Counted from the first letter of the stretch, positions 45,921 through 54,996 are shown. The stretch is 64,000 nucleotides of DNA from Xanthobacteraceae bacterium (GCA_019635635.1 JAHBZB010000001.1:1-64000), one strand, 5' to 3'. The notes: generated by a model from the sequence alone, not told the origin. Translations and numbers: made by a program.

Positions 45921-48277
45921 TGCTGTGCACTCCGCGCCTTCGCGGCCTCAATCGCCGAAAGCACGCGTCGCGGCGTTGCGGGTATCGAGTTAACCTCCGC
46001 ACCAAGTGGTCGTAATGCATCATTGATCGCACTGACGATGGCGCCCGACGGAGCAATAGCCCCGCCTTCACCGACACCTTTAATGCCGTGCTCCGTGAAA
46101 GGTGACGGGGTTTGTGTGTGGAATATCCGAAGCGGCGGCACTTCCGCTGCTCCAGGAATAAGGTAATCCGCTAAATTCGACGCAAGCGGTTGCCCGGCGT
46201 GGTCGTAAGGCATTTCTTCGTAAAGAGCGGTCCCAATACCTTGCGCGGCGCCGCCGTAAGTTTGGCCTTCGACAACCATTGGGTTAACGAGAGCACCGCA
46301 ATCTTCGATGATCACATAGTCAAGAATTTCAACAGTCCCGAGTTCAGGGTCGACGGCAACTACGGCCGCGTGAGTGCCGAACGTAAAAGCACCGGTGTCG
46401 ACTTTCGGCTTGTATCCGCCGGTAGCTTCTAAGCCGCCCGGGTCGACGTCATCCGGAAGTTGCTCGGGATGCAGGTACCAAACATCCGCAATTTCCCTGA
46501 CTGAAACTTGCCCATTTGGCCCGACCATCTTGTCAGTCTCCAGTCGAACTTGTTCAGTTTTGCACTGCATTAAGTGAGCGCCAATGCGCTTCATGCGCTC
46601 GCCTAACAACACACACGTTTTTGATACCGCGCCACCAGCCATGACAATGCTTCGCGACGCATACGTACCGGTCGAGTAAGGCGTGAATTTCGTATCACCG
46701 TGAACGACTCTGATCTTTGACACGTCGATGCCCAGAATCTGATTCGCGATTTGGGCTAGAGTCGTTTCCATGCCCTGCCCGTGAGATTGAACACCGACGC
46801 GAATCTCCAATCCACCGCCTGGAGTCAATCGAACGCTGGCCTGCTCGAATCCTGGCACGAGCGGAATTCCCCACGCCGCAAACACTTTCGTACCGTGCGC
46901 AGTTTGCTCCGTGTAAGGAGCAAATCCGACACCGATTAAACGACCATCCTTTTCGCCTTGCTTTTGTCGCGCGCGCACGCCGTCAAGATTTATTTTCTCC
47001 ATCGCAGATCTAAGGCTGCTTGGATAATCTCCGCTGTCGTAATGTTTATTGGTAATGTTCGTGTAAGGCATCGACGCGGCTGGAACGAGGTTTTCGAGCC
47101 TAACCTCTGCTGGTTCGCGCCCCACTGCTCTAGCGACAGCGTCGACAGTCATTTCGATTGCGAAGCAAACACCAGGCCGCGACACACCTCGATAAGGAAC
47201 GAGCGGAGGCTTGTTAGTTGCCATTGAGTACGTTTGACAGCGATAGCCACTGAAAATGTAAGCGCCGGGTAAATTGCCGCCGGCCTGAGGGCCCTCGAAG
47301 CATACCCAAGGCCAAACAGCGTAAGCGCCTACATCGACCGTGATCTCTGCGTCCAGCGCAAGAAGCTTTCCCTGCTTATCCGCATAGGCAGTGACTACGT
47401 AGTGATGCTCGCGCGCATTAGCACCGCTTACCAAGTGTTCACGACGGTCTTCAACCCATCGCACCGGATGCCGCCGCTTCATAGCGAGCCAAGCCACTGC
47501 GACTTCCTCGGGCTGCAGCACACATTTATAGCCGAACCCGCCGCCGACATCCGGCGCCACTACGCGTATTGAACTCTGGTCAATCCCAAGTGCCAGGGAG
47601 AGGCCCGTCCGGATCATGTGCGGCACCTGAGTAGAAGCGTAGACTACTAGTTGTTCGTCACGCTCGTCCCAGTAGGCGAGAACGCCCTTGCCTTCCATTG
47701 GCATCATACATTGCCGCGCAAGTTTGTATTCGCGCTTGACCACAACGTCGGCTTTCTTCGCGAACTCATCGAAATTTATATCAATGCTCGTAGGCAAAAA
47801 AATGTTGTCGCCCCACTCCTCATGTAAAAGAGCAGAGTCAGAGTTTCGCGCCTTGACCGCGTCGATGACAGCAGGAAGCTCGTCAACGTCGAGAGAAATG
47901 CGCTGCACGAGGTCTTCGGCCTCGGCTCTGGTGGGAGCAACGCACATCGCGACCAGCTCCCCAACAAATCTGATCTTTTCATTTGCCATCGCTGGGTATT
48001 CAGATGGCTTAAATTTTGGAATGCTTGAATTGGCCTCAACCGGCTTCACGCCTGTCAGATCTTTGGCGGAGTAAGTGCGGTCAACAATATCGTCAGGTAC
48101 GTGAATAGCTTTGATCAGCGCGTGCGCGACTGGACTACGCAAAAATGCAACTTCTTGAATATTGGGCAGATCGATATCTGCGACGAAACTTCCACGACCG
48201 TGCAGATATCGAGCATCCTCTTTGCGGAGAAGCCGAGCTCCGATTCCCTGCGCTGCAGTTTTGCCGGTTTCTGTCAC
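45917..48277 (-). CDS. Molybdenum hydroxylase large subunit (xanthine oxidase family)
   Basis: About 786 residues from a GTG at 48277, preceded by AAAGGG; a TTG at 48310 would add eleven. Molybdopterin-binding segments include GGGFGYKC, GQGMETTLAQIANQILG and the catalytic Glu in GVGEGGAIAPSGA. The active-site loop reads PYRGVSRPG, like form II hydroxylases (AYRGAGRP), not the AYRCSFR of true CO dehydrogenases, so it probably hydroxylates a heteroaromatic or similar carbon next to nitrogen. It heads the coxL-M-SG-hydrolase-amidase operon, with a shared operator in the divergent spacer upstream. Confidence 0.92.
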   Translation of the reverse strand: MTETGKTAAQGIGARLLRKEDARYLHGRGSFVADIDLPNIQEVAFLRSPVAHALIKAIHVPDDIVDRTYSAKDLTGVKPVEANSSIPKFKPSEYPAMANEKIRFVGELVAMCVAPTRAEAEDLVQRISLDVDELPAVIDAVKARNSDSALLHEEWGDNIFLPTSIDINFDEFAKKADVVVKREYKLARQCMMPMEGKGVLAYWDERDEQLVVYASTQVPHMIRTGLSLALGIDQSSIRVVAPDVGGGFGYKCVLQPEEVAVAWLAMKRRHPVRWVEDRREHLVSGANAREHHYVVTAYADKQGKLLALDAEITVDVGAYAVWPWVCFEGPQAGGNLPGAYIFSGYRCQTYSMATNKPPLVPYRGVSRPGVCFAIEMTVDAVARAVGREPAEVRLENLVPAASMPYTNITNKHYDSGDYPSSLRSAMEKINLDGVRARQKQGEKDGRLIGVGFAPYTEQTAHGTKVFAAWGIPLVPGFEQASVRLTPGGGLEIRVGVQSHGQGMETTLAQIANQILGIDVSKIRVVHGDTKFTPYSTGTYASRSIVMAGGAVSKTCVLLGERMKRIGAHLMQCKTEQVRLETDKMVGPNGQVSVREIADVWYLHPEQLPDDVDPGGLEATGGYKPKVDTGAFTFGTHAAVVAVDPELGTVEILDYVIIEDCGALVNPMVVEGQTYGGAAQGIGTALYEEMPYDHAGQPLASNLADYLIPGAAEVPPLRIFHTQTPSPFTEHGIKGVGEGGAIAPSGAIVSAINDALRPLGAEVNSIPATPRRVLSAIEAAKARSAQQ

Positions 48278-48377
48278 CACAATCCCTTTACGGCTACTTT
48301 GTATACGCAACGCATGATCTGTAGAACCCGAACTCGACGAACGAGATAAGTATAACGGCTATATTTTGGCTGCAATA

Positions 48378-48421
48378 GCCGAATTATTCAATTTTTTGAT
48401 TCTAAAACAGTGTACTTCGGC
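48378..48421. promoter_or_regulatory. Regulon operator B: GCCGAA-N32-TTCGGC
   Basis: GCCGAA (48378-48383) and TTCGGC (48416-48421) form a perfect 6-bp inverted repeat with half-site starts 38 bases apart, in the 194-bp divergent spacer between the hydroxylase operon and the first RidA gene. A second dyad, GGCT-N5-AGCC, abuts the left half. Confidence 0.68.
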
Positions 48422-48471
48422 TTTATAATTCGGTTCTATGCTCTCTTAGCGTCAAATGCGAGAGTTTACCG

Positions 48472-48921
48472 ATGCGGCTACAGCCTCAAATTAGACTTGC
48501 GGAAGGACTGCCGGAGCCAACCCAGCATGAATTCCGCATGCGCGCCCTTCGTCACGGCAATAAGCTGATTTTCGTCGAGGGCGCGTCTACCTACGACGTC
48601 GGTTTAGAAACAAATGAGCGCGCTTTTCTTTTGGATGATGACCTAAGTCTGGCGCGCAAATGCGCATTGGTGTTGCTTTCCAACCTCAAGCAGGGATGTG
48701 GCGGCGATCTCAATCGTGTTGTTCGGTGTCTCAAGTTGACTGCTTTGATCAACTGCGACGCAAAATTTATGGATCATCCGAAAGTGGCGGATGCTGCGTC
48801 CGACCTGTTCGTTCAGGTTTTCGGCGAGTCCGGCAAACATGTTCGATCAGCCATTGGCGTCGACAATCTGCCTTCAGGAGTCGCAATTCAAATGCATGCC
48901 GCATTTGAAATTAGGCGATAA
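48472..48921 (+). CDS. RidA/YjgF-family protein 1
   Basis: 149 residues with the family C-terminal pattern VFGESGKHVRSAIGVDNLPSGVAIQMHA-type. The Arg corresponding to catalytic Arg105 of E. coli RidA is kept (HVRSAIGV), while the usual Glu of the EIEA motif reads His. RidA proteins hydrolyse reactive enamines/imines; RutC in pyrimidine breakdown is a relative. Transcribed alone, divergently from the hydroxylase operon, 51 bases from operator B. Confidence 0.8.
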   Translation: MRLQPQIRLAEGLPEPTQHEFRMRALRHGNKLIFVEGASTYDVGLETNERAFLLDDDLSLARKCALVLLSNLKQGCGGDLNRVVRCLKLTALINCDAKFMDHPKVADAASDLFVQVFGESGKHVRSAIGVDNLPSGVAIQMHAAFEIRR

Positions 48922-49023
48922 ATCACTTCCCCAGAAATCGGCTCGCTCATTTACTTCGCAACGGCGTCAATCGCACTGCCGTTAACCGCCTATATTTTGG
49001 GGGGAAGGGACAGGACTGCTGCC

Positions 49024-49044
49024 CCGTTGACGGCAGGTCAACGG
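49024..49044. promoter_or_regulatory. Perfect 8-bp inverted repeat upstream of the MFS gene
   Basis: CCGTTGAC (49024-49031), spacer GGCAG, GTCAACGG (49037-49044). It contains TTGACGG, also present in the dyad at 59853-59877. No T-run follows, so it is unlikely to be a terminator; it may be an operator or a stabilising hairpin after the RidA gene. Confidence 0.45.
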
Positions 49045-49096
49045 ACCGTACGCATTCGAGAGCGCCAAGGTGTTGGGCAAATATACGCTAAAATTG

Positions 49097-49140
49097 GCCG
49101 ATTAGTCCCATATTATGGGCCTTTATTTGGTCACTTCGGC
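49097..49140. promoter_or_regulatory. Regulon operator C: GCCGAT-N32-TTCGGC
   Basis: GCCGAT (49097-49102) and TTCGGC (49135-49140, followed by ATTTA), half-site starts 38 bases apart, 107-150 bases upstream of the MFS transporter start. It matches operators A, B and D. Confidence 0.65.
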
Positions 49141-49246
49141 ATTTACAACTCATAAACAGCCGCTATCATTCAGAGGCTGAGGGCAATCTTGCGCGCGGCA
49201 TCCAGGCCGGCCGACGTTTCACTCGACCGACACAGGGGGGACAGAC

Positions 49247-50542
49247 ATGAGTCAGAAGACAGACGGTGATATTAAGGTGCCTAACAAGGTGGTCGTTGCT
49301 GGGTTCATCAGCACGTTCATCGAATGGTACGATTTTCTTGTTTACGGCACGGTTGCCGCACTCGTATTTAGCCAGCTTTTCTTTCCGAAGCTGGATGCGT
49401 TTGCTGGCACACTGGCAGCATTGTCGACATTCACTGTCGGCTTTATTGCTCGCCCGCTCGGCGGGATCGTCTTTGGCCATTTCGGAGACAAGATTGGTCG
49501 CAAGAAGACGCTCATCGTGACGCTGCTAATGATGGCTGTCGCAACAACCGGTATCGGCCTGCTTCCTACCTACGACCAGATCGGGATTTGGGCACCGATC
49601 ATGCTCGTCGTTTTCCGCTTCTTCCAAGGCATTTCAGTTGGCGGTGAATGGGGTGGCGTGGCTTTGCTGCTCATGGAGAAGGCAGCACCCAGCAAACGTG
49701 GATTCATCGGCAGCTGGGCACAAATTGGCGGCTATCTTGGACCTCTTGTTGGCGCAGGCGTTCTTGCCGTCGTTACTACTTTCACGACGCCGCAGGAGTT
49801 TCTTGCATGGGGCTGGCGCATTCCGTTCCTGATCAGCATCCTGCTCTTCATACTCGGCCTCTGGGTACGCTTGGTGATGGGCGAGTCTCACGTTTTCGAG
49901 AAATCGAAGAAAGCACCTGTGCCGATTGCAAGCCTCTTCCGTTACGATACGAAGAATGTTTTAGGCATCATGGCCGTTCACGGCGCTCAGTCTCTGACGC
50001 TTTACATTGTGATCGTTTTCTTCGCCGGATTCCTAAAGACTGGAGCTAGCTTCACGGCGGCACAATCGACTCTATCAGTCGTTGCCTACCTCATCGGCGC
50101 GACCGCGGCGTCTATGTTTGGCGGCTGGCTTTCCGACTACACAGGCCGCTTCAAAGTAGTAGGCGCAGGTCTTGTGCTGAGCATTCTAATTGCGTTCCCG
50201 CTATTCGCTGCAGCGGCAACTGGCAACATATACCTGGTTATGCTCGTAACATTCACCGCTGGTGTCGCTTGCGGGCTAATCTATGGTCCTGAGCCGGCTT
50301 ATTTCGGCGAATTGTTCCCAACGCAATATCGATACACCGGCGTTTCGGTGGGCGTGCAGTTTGGAACATTAGCAGCAGGTTCGACGGCGCCGATAGTTGG
50401 TACTTTCCTGCTTCAATGGGCTGGTGGTGGCACTTGGGCTGTAGCGGCCTATCTCATCGGTTGGCAGATCATCGGTCTCCTCGGGCTAATGGCTCTCGGC
50501 GAGACTCGTGGCAAGGCGCTAGAAGAACGACCCGGAGCGTAA
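49247..50542 (+). CDS. MFS transporter, metabolite:H+ symporter type
   Basis: 431 residues with twelve predicted helices. Metabolite:H+ symporter-family features are visible: GFISTFIEWYDFLVYGT at the N-terminus, RPLGGIVFGHFGDKIGRKK, and FFQGISVGGEWGGVALLLME. Relatives import carboxylates, shikimate, proline/betaine or aromatic acids. It is probably the uptake system for the compound degraded here. ATG with GGGGGG upstream; transcribed alone, with a strong terminator 18 bases after the stop and operator C before it. Confidence 0.92.
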   Translation: MSQKTDGDIKVPNKVVVAGFISTFIEWYDFLVYGTVAALVFSQLFFPKLDAFAGTLAALSTFTVGFIARPLGGIVFGHFGDKIGRKKTLIVTLLMMAVATTGIGLLPTYDQIGIWAPIMLVVFRFFQGISVGGEWGGVALLLMEKAAPSKRGFIGSWAQIGGYLGPLVGAGVLAVVTTFTTPQEFLAWGWRIPFLISILLFILGLWVRLVMGESHVFEKSKKAPVPIASLFRYDTKNVLGIMAVHGAQSLTLYIVIVFFAGFLKTGASFTAAQSTLSVVAYLIGATAASMFGGWLSDYTGRFKVVGAGLVLSILIAFPLFAAAATGNIYLVMLVTFTAGVACGLIYGPEPAYFGELFPTQYRYTGVSVGVQFGTLAAGSTAPIVGTFLLQWAGGGTWAVAAYLIGWQIIGLLGLMALGETRGKALEERPGA

Positions 50543-50559
50543 AAACCTCCCGAGCCTTG

Positions 50560-50595
50560 GGCAGCCGCGGATTTTTCGCGGCTGCCTATTTTTTT
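50560..50595 (+). terminator. Rho-independent terminator after the MFS gene
   Basis: Perfect 10-bp stem GGCAGCCGCG / CGCGGCTGCC, loop GATTTTT, followed by TATTTTTTT. A textbook intrinsic terminator, 18 bases past the stop. Confidence 0.92.
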
Positions 50596-50679
50596 AGGCC
50601 ACTGCTAATTAAGTTGCGTTACAGCCGACAACACGGTGAGCGCTTTCTACTGTCTCAGAATTCCGCAATTACAACTTCG

Positions 50680-53600
50680 CTAAGCGTCCAACACGACATC
50701 CGTTGCGGGAGCACCCACACAGGTCAGGCACACTCCATCATCCTCGAGTTCGACATCTGCGGCGTGCCGCACCATGCCGTCGATCACTCTAGTCGCGCAG
50801 CTTTCACACTGCCCCACCCGACAGCCGCTCGGAAGTGACAATCCTGATTTCTCAGCCAAAGCCAATAGGGACCCATCTTCAGGTTTCCAGGTTAGCGTCT
50901 TACCGGATCGGGCAAAAGTAACTTCGCGCGGGACTAGATCGCCAGCTACCGCTTTCGGAGGCGAAATAAAGCGCTCACTGAAGATTTCGAATTTGGGCAC
51001 CCCTTTCGAACGAAGCTCGTCGGTAACGCCTTTTATCATCGCGCCAACTCCACAAATGTAGAAACGCGCGCGAGCATCGAGAAGTGATTCATCAACATGT
51101 GAAATGGAGAATCTTCCCTTACCGCTCCAATTGACACCAAACGGGATTGGATCTCCGTCCTCAATGAACAGCCGAATTTCAAGATCAGCGCGAGCTTTTG
51201 CTAGCTCACTGAGTTCTTCGAGGAATGCTACGCTACTCGCATCACGGCAGTAATATAAGAGCACAATGCGAGGCGGCGACCCTGGAACAAACCGGCGCAA
51301 CGACCGCAGATAAGAAATAAATGGGGTAATACCAATTCCGCCGGCGATCATTACCACGGGAAATTCATTTACAAGCGGAACGATAAATGAGCCAGATGGT
51401 GAACTCAGGTTGACTTTATCACCCGGCCCCAACTGGTCGACAACTACTGTCGAAACTACGCCGCTCTCAACGCGTCGCACTGCGATGCTGTAAGCATCCT
51501 GATGGTTATTACGTGACGTTAGCGAATAAGATCTGCGGCCATTCGCAATTTCAAACGAGACAAACTGTCCGGGGAGAAAGCCCGGCAACAATTTATCGTC
51601 AACTGCTGCTACGGTGAGAGCAACCGTATCCTCCGTCAGTTTGCCCTTTTCAATAACCCGAAATGCTTTGCTGCCAGGCCAAAATGCTGCAGCTTCAAGT
51701 TTTTGCACGCGGCAGCGAGTTGAGCGCAGTGGGAGGCTGCCGCTGATGGGATCTCGTACTTCATCGGGGATAACCTGATTGTACGTTGATGCTCTTGATG
51801 TATGAGTGGTTCCCAAATCACTGAGGCCAAGATCATTTGCGGGCTCCCACCACCCGTAGTCGCTTGCCAAAGTCTCGGGCCCCACTGTTTCGCTAACGGA
51901 AGCTCGCGCCTGAAATTCACCGCGACCGGTAGTCACAAGCAGCCAGTTTCCATCAACAATTCCATACCGTGACGCTGTTATCGGATTGATCGTCACAACA
52001 GGATCTGGATGGCGAGAGCGCAAACTCTTAATCGCTCGATGCTGGCTATGACAGAAATAGCCGTTGTTAACTGAGAACAGTACAATCGGAAATTCGTCCG
52101 ATTGAACAAACGGAGACACATACTGGGGAACGGGAGAGTATCCATGCCTTAGCAGCTTTTCCGAGTACAGCTCCACCCGCTTTGTTTCTGTGCTAAAACC
52201 GTTGGACTTGTATTTCTGAAACTCTTTTTTTAGACGAAGTTTCGCGGCTCCTCCGCCGGCTTTTAGATCTCGTACAGTCAGTCCCAAAGAGCCAAGGATG
52301 TAATCATAGCCTGCTTCAATATCACCATCGAAGAAGTCGCTTCCTAAACCCACTCTTGTGGCAAGCTCGAAGACGATTTCGGTATCGGATTTTGCTTCAC
52401 CCAACCTTGGAAGCATTTTTGGGCGATACTGAATGTGCTCCTGAGCTTCGTGCGAAATTTCAAACCCAATACGCAACGCATCATTTTCCCAAGGAACGCT
52501 GACGGGAAGCACAATGTCGGCTAGTTGCGCCGTTGGATTCATGAAGATGTCGCAGTGAACAAAGAAATCGAGCGCTTTAAGCGCTTCGGTACCGCGATCG
52601 CGGTTCGGCTGTGACACAAGCAGATTAGCACCGAAACTAAACAATGCTCTTATTGGATAAGGTTTTCGCTCCAAAACGGCGTCGTATAAATCGCCTGCTG
52701 TAATCCAGCCTTCCGCGGGTGGGCCTAACGGCCGCTCCTTAAGACCTAGCGCCTTAGCTCTCGCCTCAACTGGAATCATTGAGATGTCGTGAAGCTTAGG
52801 CACCGGATGAGCCGCATGGCGTACGTTGCCTCCCGGCTTGTCAAATGAATCTGTCAGCGCATAGAGGGTCGCAATCGAGCGTTCGGTTTGAGTTGCATTT
52901 GTATGTTGCCCGACACCAGTCCAAGCGTGATAGGCAATAGCGTTGGCAGCGCCCATCATCTTTGCAAGTGACGCAATGTCAGCAGGTTTCACTCCGCAGA
53001 TGCTGCCAGCAGTTTCGGAATCGAACGGCTTCAGCGCATCGACAAATCTCGCAAATGCCGTCCGACAAGCAACGATCCCGTTAACTGTCTGAACTGGCTT
53101 TACGCCCAAAACTTCAAAAAACGATTCATCGGCCTCATCTGGAGTTCCGAGCTTTTGCTTGGCATCAATCCAAACTAGATAATCTTCAGGCTCACCAATT
53201 TCCCCTACTTCGCGCGCTCGGAGAAACTTTCCATTGTCTTCGCGTATCAGAAAGGGAGCATTCGTATGCTTCGTTATGAAGTTCTTATTTACTAGTTGCC
53301 CCGAGATCATTTCACGCGCGACCGCCATGGCTAATGCGCCATCTGTTCCTGGATTCACAGGAAGCCACAGATCTGCGATGGCTGTCATTGCAGTTTTACG
53401 CGGATCGATAATGACAAGCTGCGCGCCTCTGGCTTTCGCTGCTGTAATCGCTTCAGCCTGCGCGAGCCACACGTTGGAAGGATTGTGGCCCCACAGTATG
53501 ATCAAGTCAGCATTGCGATAATCTGCAGTCGGAGTGGCGCAGCCAAATGTGAATACATGCGCGAAATCTTTGTGCCAGTTGCAAAGCTCCGTGGCATAAA

Positions 53601-54018
53601 CAGTGTTTGGGCTGCCGAATTTTCTAATGAACCGCCAAATCCATTCGTGAGCGTCGGATATCGACGACGACGACGGCGAGGTCACGCCAAATGCTACGGC
53701 CTCGGGACCGGACTCCTCCTTTATACTCAACAATCTACTGGAAATTGTACTTAGGGCTTCTTCCCAAGAAATAGGCTGGAATTGAGGATCTTTTTCGCCT
53801 TTGGGTGTGGTACGGCGCAGCGGCGTCGTAAGCCTGCGAGCAGAATGCGCGATCTCGGGAGCGGCTCTACCTTTCAGACATGTAGCCTTGCCGGTCGGAT
53901 GAGAAGGATCGTTTCTTACATCGATCAATCGGCCATCTTCGATCGTATTAATCGTGCCGCAGCGCGATCTACAAAGCGTGCAGTAGCCAGCGATTTCGCT
54001 TCTTGACAAAACTGTCAC
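50680..54018 (-). CDS. DMSO-reductase-family molybdoenzyme fused to an FAD/NAD/[2Fe-2S] reductase
   Basis: 1112 residues. The N-terminal [4Fe-4S] site is Cys13, 16, 20 and 47 (CTLCRSRC, ATCLKG). The molybdopterin domain follows, with candidate Mo ligand Cys146 (YATELCNWHKD) and GHNPSNVWLAQ. The C-terminal cofactor domain ends near 770. Residues about 775-1020 are a phthalate-dioxygenase-reductase-type module: FAD motif RRSYSLTS, NAD motif IAGGIGITPFISYL. The last about 90 residues are a plant-type [2Fe-2S] domain (GCRVGQCESCA, CLTC). The fusion would let NAD(P)H drive, or accept electrons from, the Mo site in one soluble chain. The substrate is unknown. GTG start at 54018 assumed. Last gene of the LLM-hyuA-hyuB-ridA-ridA unit. 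Confidence 0.9.
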   Translation of the reverse strand: MTVLSRSEIAGYCTLCRSRCGTINTIEDGRLIDVRNDPSHPTGKATCLKGRAAPEIAHSARRLTTPLRRTTPKGEKDPQFQPISWEEALSTISSRLLSIKEESGPEAVAFGVTSPSSSSISDAHEWIWRFIRKFGSPNTVYATELCNWHKDFAHVFTFGCATPTADYRNADLIILWGHNPSNVWLAQAEAITAAKARGAQLVIIDPRKTAMTAIADLWLPVNPGTDGALAMAVAREMISGQLVNKNFITKHTNAPFLIREDNGKFLRAREVGEIGEPEDYLVWIDAKQKLGTPDEADESFFEVLGVKPVQTVNGIVACRTAFARFVDALKPFDSETAGSICGVKPADIASLAKMMGAANAIAYHAWTGVGQHTNATQTERSIATLYALTDSFDKPGGNVRHAAHPVPKLHDISMIPVEARAKALGLKERPLGPPAEGWITAGDLYDAVLERKPYPIRALFSFGANLLVSQPNRDRGTEALKALDFFVHCDIFMNPTAQLADIVLPVSVPWENDALRIGFEISHEAQEHIQYRPKMLPRLGEAKSDTEIVFELATRVGLGSDFFDGDIEAGYDYILGSLGLTVRDLKAGGGAAKLRLKKEFQKYKSNGFSTETKRVELYSEKLLRHGYSPVPQYVSPFVQSDEFPIVLFSVNNGYFCHSQHRAIKSLRSRHPDPVVTINPITASRYGIVDGNWLLVTTGRGEFQARASVSETVGPETLASDYGWWEPANDLGLSDLGTTHTSRASTYNQVIPDEVRDPISGSLPLRSTRCRVQKLEAAAFWPGSKAFRVIEKGKLTEDTVALTVAAVDDKLLPGFLPGQFVSFEIANGRRSYSLTSRNNHQDAYSIAVRRVESGVVSTVVVDQLGPGDKVNLSSPSGSFIVPLVNEFPVVMIAGGIGITPFISYLRSLRRFVPGSPPRIVLLYYCRDASSVAFLEELSELAKARADLEIRLFIEDGDPIPFGVNWSGKGRFSISHVDESLLDARARFYICGVGAMIKGVTDELRSKGVPKFEIFSERFISPPKAVAGDLVPREVTFARSGKTLTWKPEDGSLLALAEKSGLSLPSGCRVGQCESCATRVIDGMVRHAADVELEDDGVCLTCVGAPATDVVLDA

Positions 54019-54072
54019 TCCTCACCGCAACCTCATGACCCGTTCCACGGTTGGCGCCCGCTTAAAGCGACG

Positions 54073-54591
54073 CTAGGTTCCTGGAAGCCATCCGATCATC
54101 TCGATAGTTAGCTCTTTCGCCGTAACTACCATTTCGACCAAAACTGGAACGCCATTTGGAAGGGAGACTGCACGCGTTACACGAGTAGTTTCAATTGAGC
54201 CGAATAGTCGAGTAAGCAGTTGGAATGCTGGAGCGCTTACAAGTTCAAGATCAACCTCATCGTTGGCGGATGCAACAATGACATGCGCTTCAATCACTCT
54301 ATCCACGCGGTCGAGGTCACCTAGAATTTTCTCTGCAGACGAGAGCAGATTAAGTGTGGCGCCAATTAGAATGGTAGATGCGCGCTCATTGCTAAAGTCC
54401 GTACCAACATGCCCAACAAAGGCCGGCTTGTTGCCAACCCTAAGAGGACCGTGTCCCGAAAAGAAAACAAATTCACCTGTCCACACCGCGGGGAGATAGT
54501 TACCCAGCGGCGTGACAGGCGGAGGTAAAACCAATCCAAGTTCAGCTAACTCTTTGGACACGGCAGTTTTCGATTTCACGAGAGTCACCAT
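54073..54591 (-). CDS. RidA/YjgF-family protein 2
   Basis: 172 residues. It opens with the family pattern LGLVLPPPVTPLGNYLPAVWTGEFVFFSGHGP and ends with SLPNGVPVLVEMVVTAK, keeping the Glu of the usual EIEA-type segment. Whether Arg in TTRVTRAV aligns with catalytic Arg105 of RidA is unclear. Probably an enamine/imine deaminase or a RutC-like aminoacrylate hydrolase. It is 18 bases from RidA 3 and 54 bases from the Mo-reductase gene in the same minus-strand unit. Confidence 0.85.
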   Translation of the reverse strand: MVTLVKSKTAVSKELAELGLVLPPPVTPLGNYLPAVWTGEFVFFSGHGPLRVGNKPAFVGHVGTDFSNERASTILIGATLNLLSSAEKILGDLDRVDRVIEAHVIVASANDEVDLELVSAPAFQLLTRLFGSIETTRVTRAVSLPNGVPVLVEMVVTAKELTIEMIGWLPGT

Positions 54592-54609
54592 TGTGTCCGA
54601 AGGCTAGCT

Positions 54610-54996
54610 CTAACTCTTTGCAACCGCCATCACTTCCATTTCGAATAGTTGGTCTGCAGTAGAAAGAGCAGTAACGACAAAGAACGAACTCACGGGCGGT
54701 TTAGTCGGAAAATATTTCGCGCGCGCTTCCATAATTCGCGGTCGAAAAAGAATGTTTGTCGCGAACATCGTAATTTTCACGACATCGTCGAATCCGAGGC
54801 CGCAAGAAGCGAGTGAGTGCTTCACATTTTCATACACACACTCGACCTGAGCATCGATATCGCCCCGACCAACTATCTGTCCGTCCGGCCCATGGGAAAC
54901 CAATCCCGCAGTCCATACAAAATCACCTGTACGAACTACATGCGAATACCCCTTAGCCGGATAGATTTGGGGTACGATCACTGGCGTTTTTTCCAT
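54610..54996 (-). CDS. RidA/YjgF-family protein 3, lacking the catalytic Arg
   Basis: 128 residues, the size of E. coli RidA. It has GYSHVVRTGDFVWTAG near the N-terminus and FEMEVMAVAKS at the C-terminus (Glu kept). The segment aligned with catalytic Arg105 reads PPVSSFFVVTAL, so Arg is replaced by Ser. It may bind, not deaminate, its ligand, or act in a hetero-trimer with the other copies. AAGGAG precedes the ATG; 39 bases downstream of hyuB. Confidence 0.85.
   Translation of the reverse strand: MEKTPVIVPQIYPAKGYSHVVRTGDFVWTAGLVSHGPDGQIVGRGDIDAQVECVYENVKHSLASCGLGFDDVVKITMFATNILFRPRIMEARAKYFPTKPPVSSFFVVTALSTADQLFEMEVMAVAKS

Larger units (their letters stand above)
48922..49246. other. 325-bp spacer before the MFS gene with several dyads
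   Basis: No coding sequence is seen. It holds a perfect dyad at 49024-49044, regulon operator C at 49097-49140, and inside that a CCCATA-T-TATGGG dyad at 49107-49119. The last bases before the gene have a strong Shine-Dalgarno (CAGGGGGGACA). Confidence 0.7.

Noticed and set aside
45917-48277. Carbon monoxide dehydrogenase operon
   Set aside because: Subunits resemble CoxL/M/S, but the active-site loop lacks the CO dehydrogenase Cys motif and the surrounding genes are for N-heterocycle-type catabolism.
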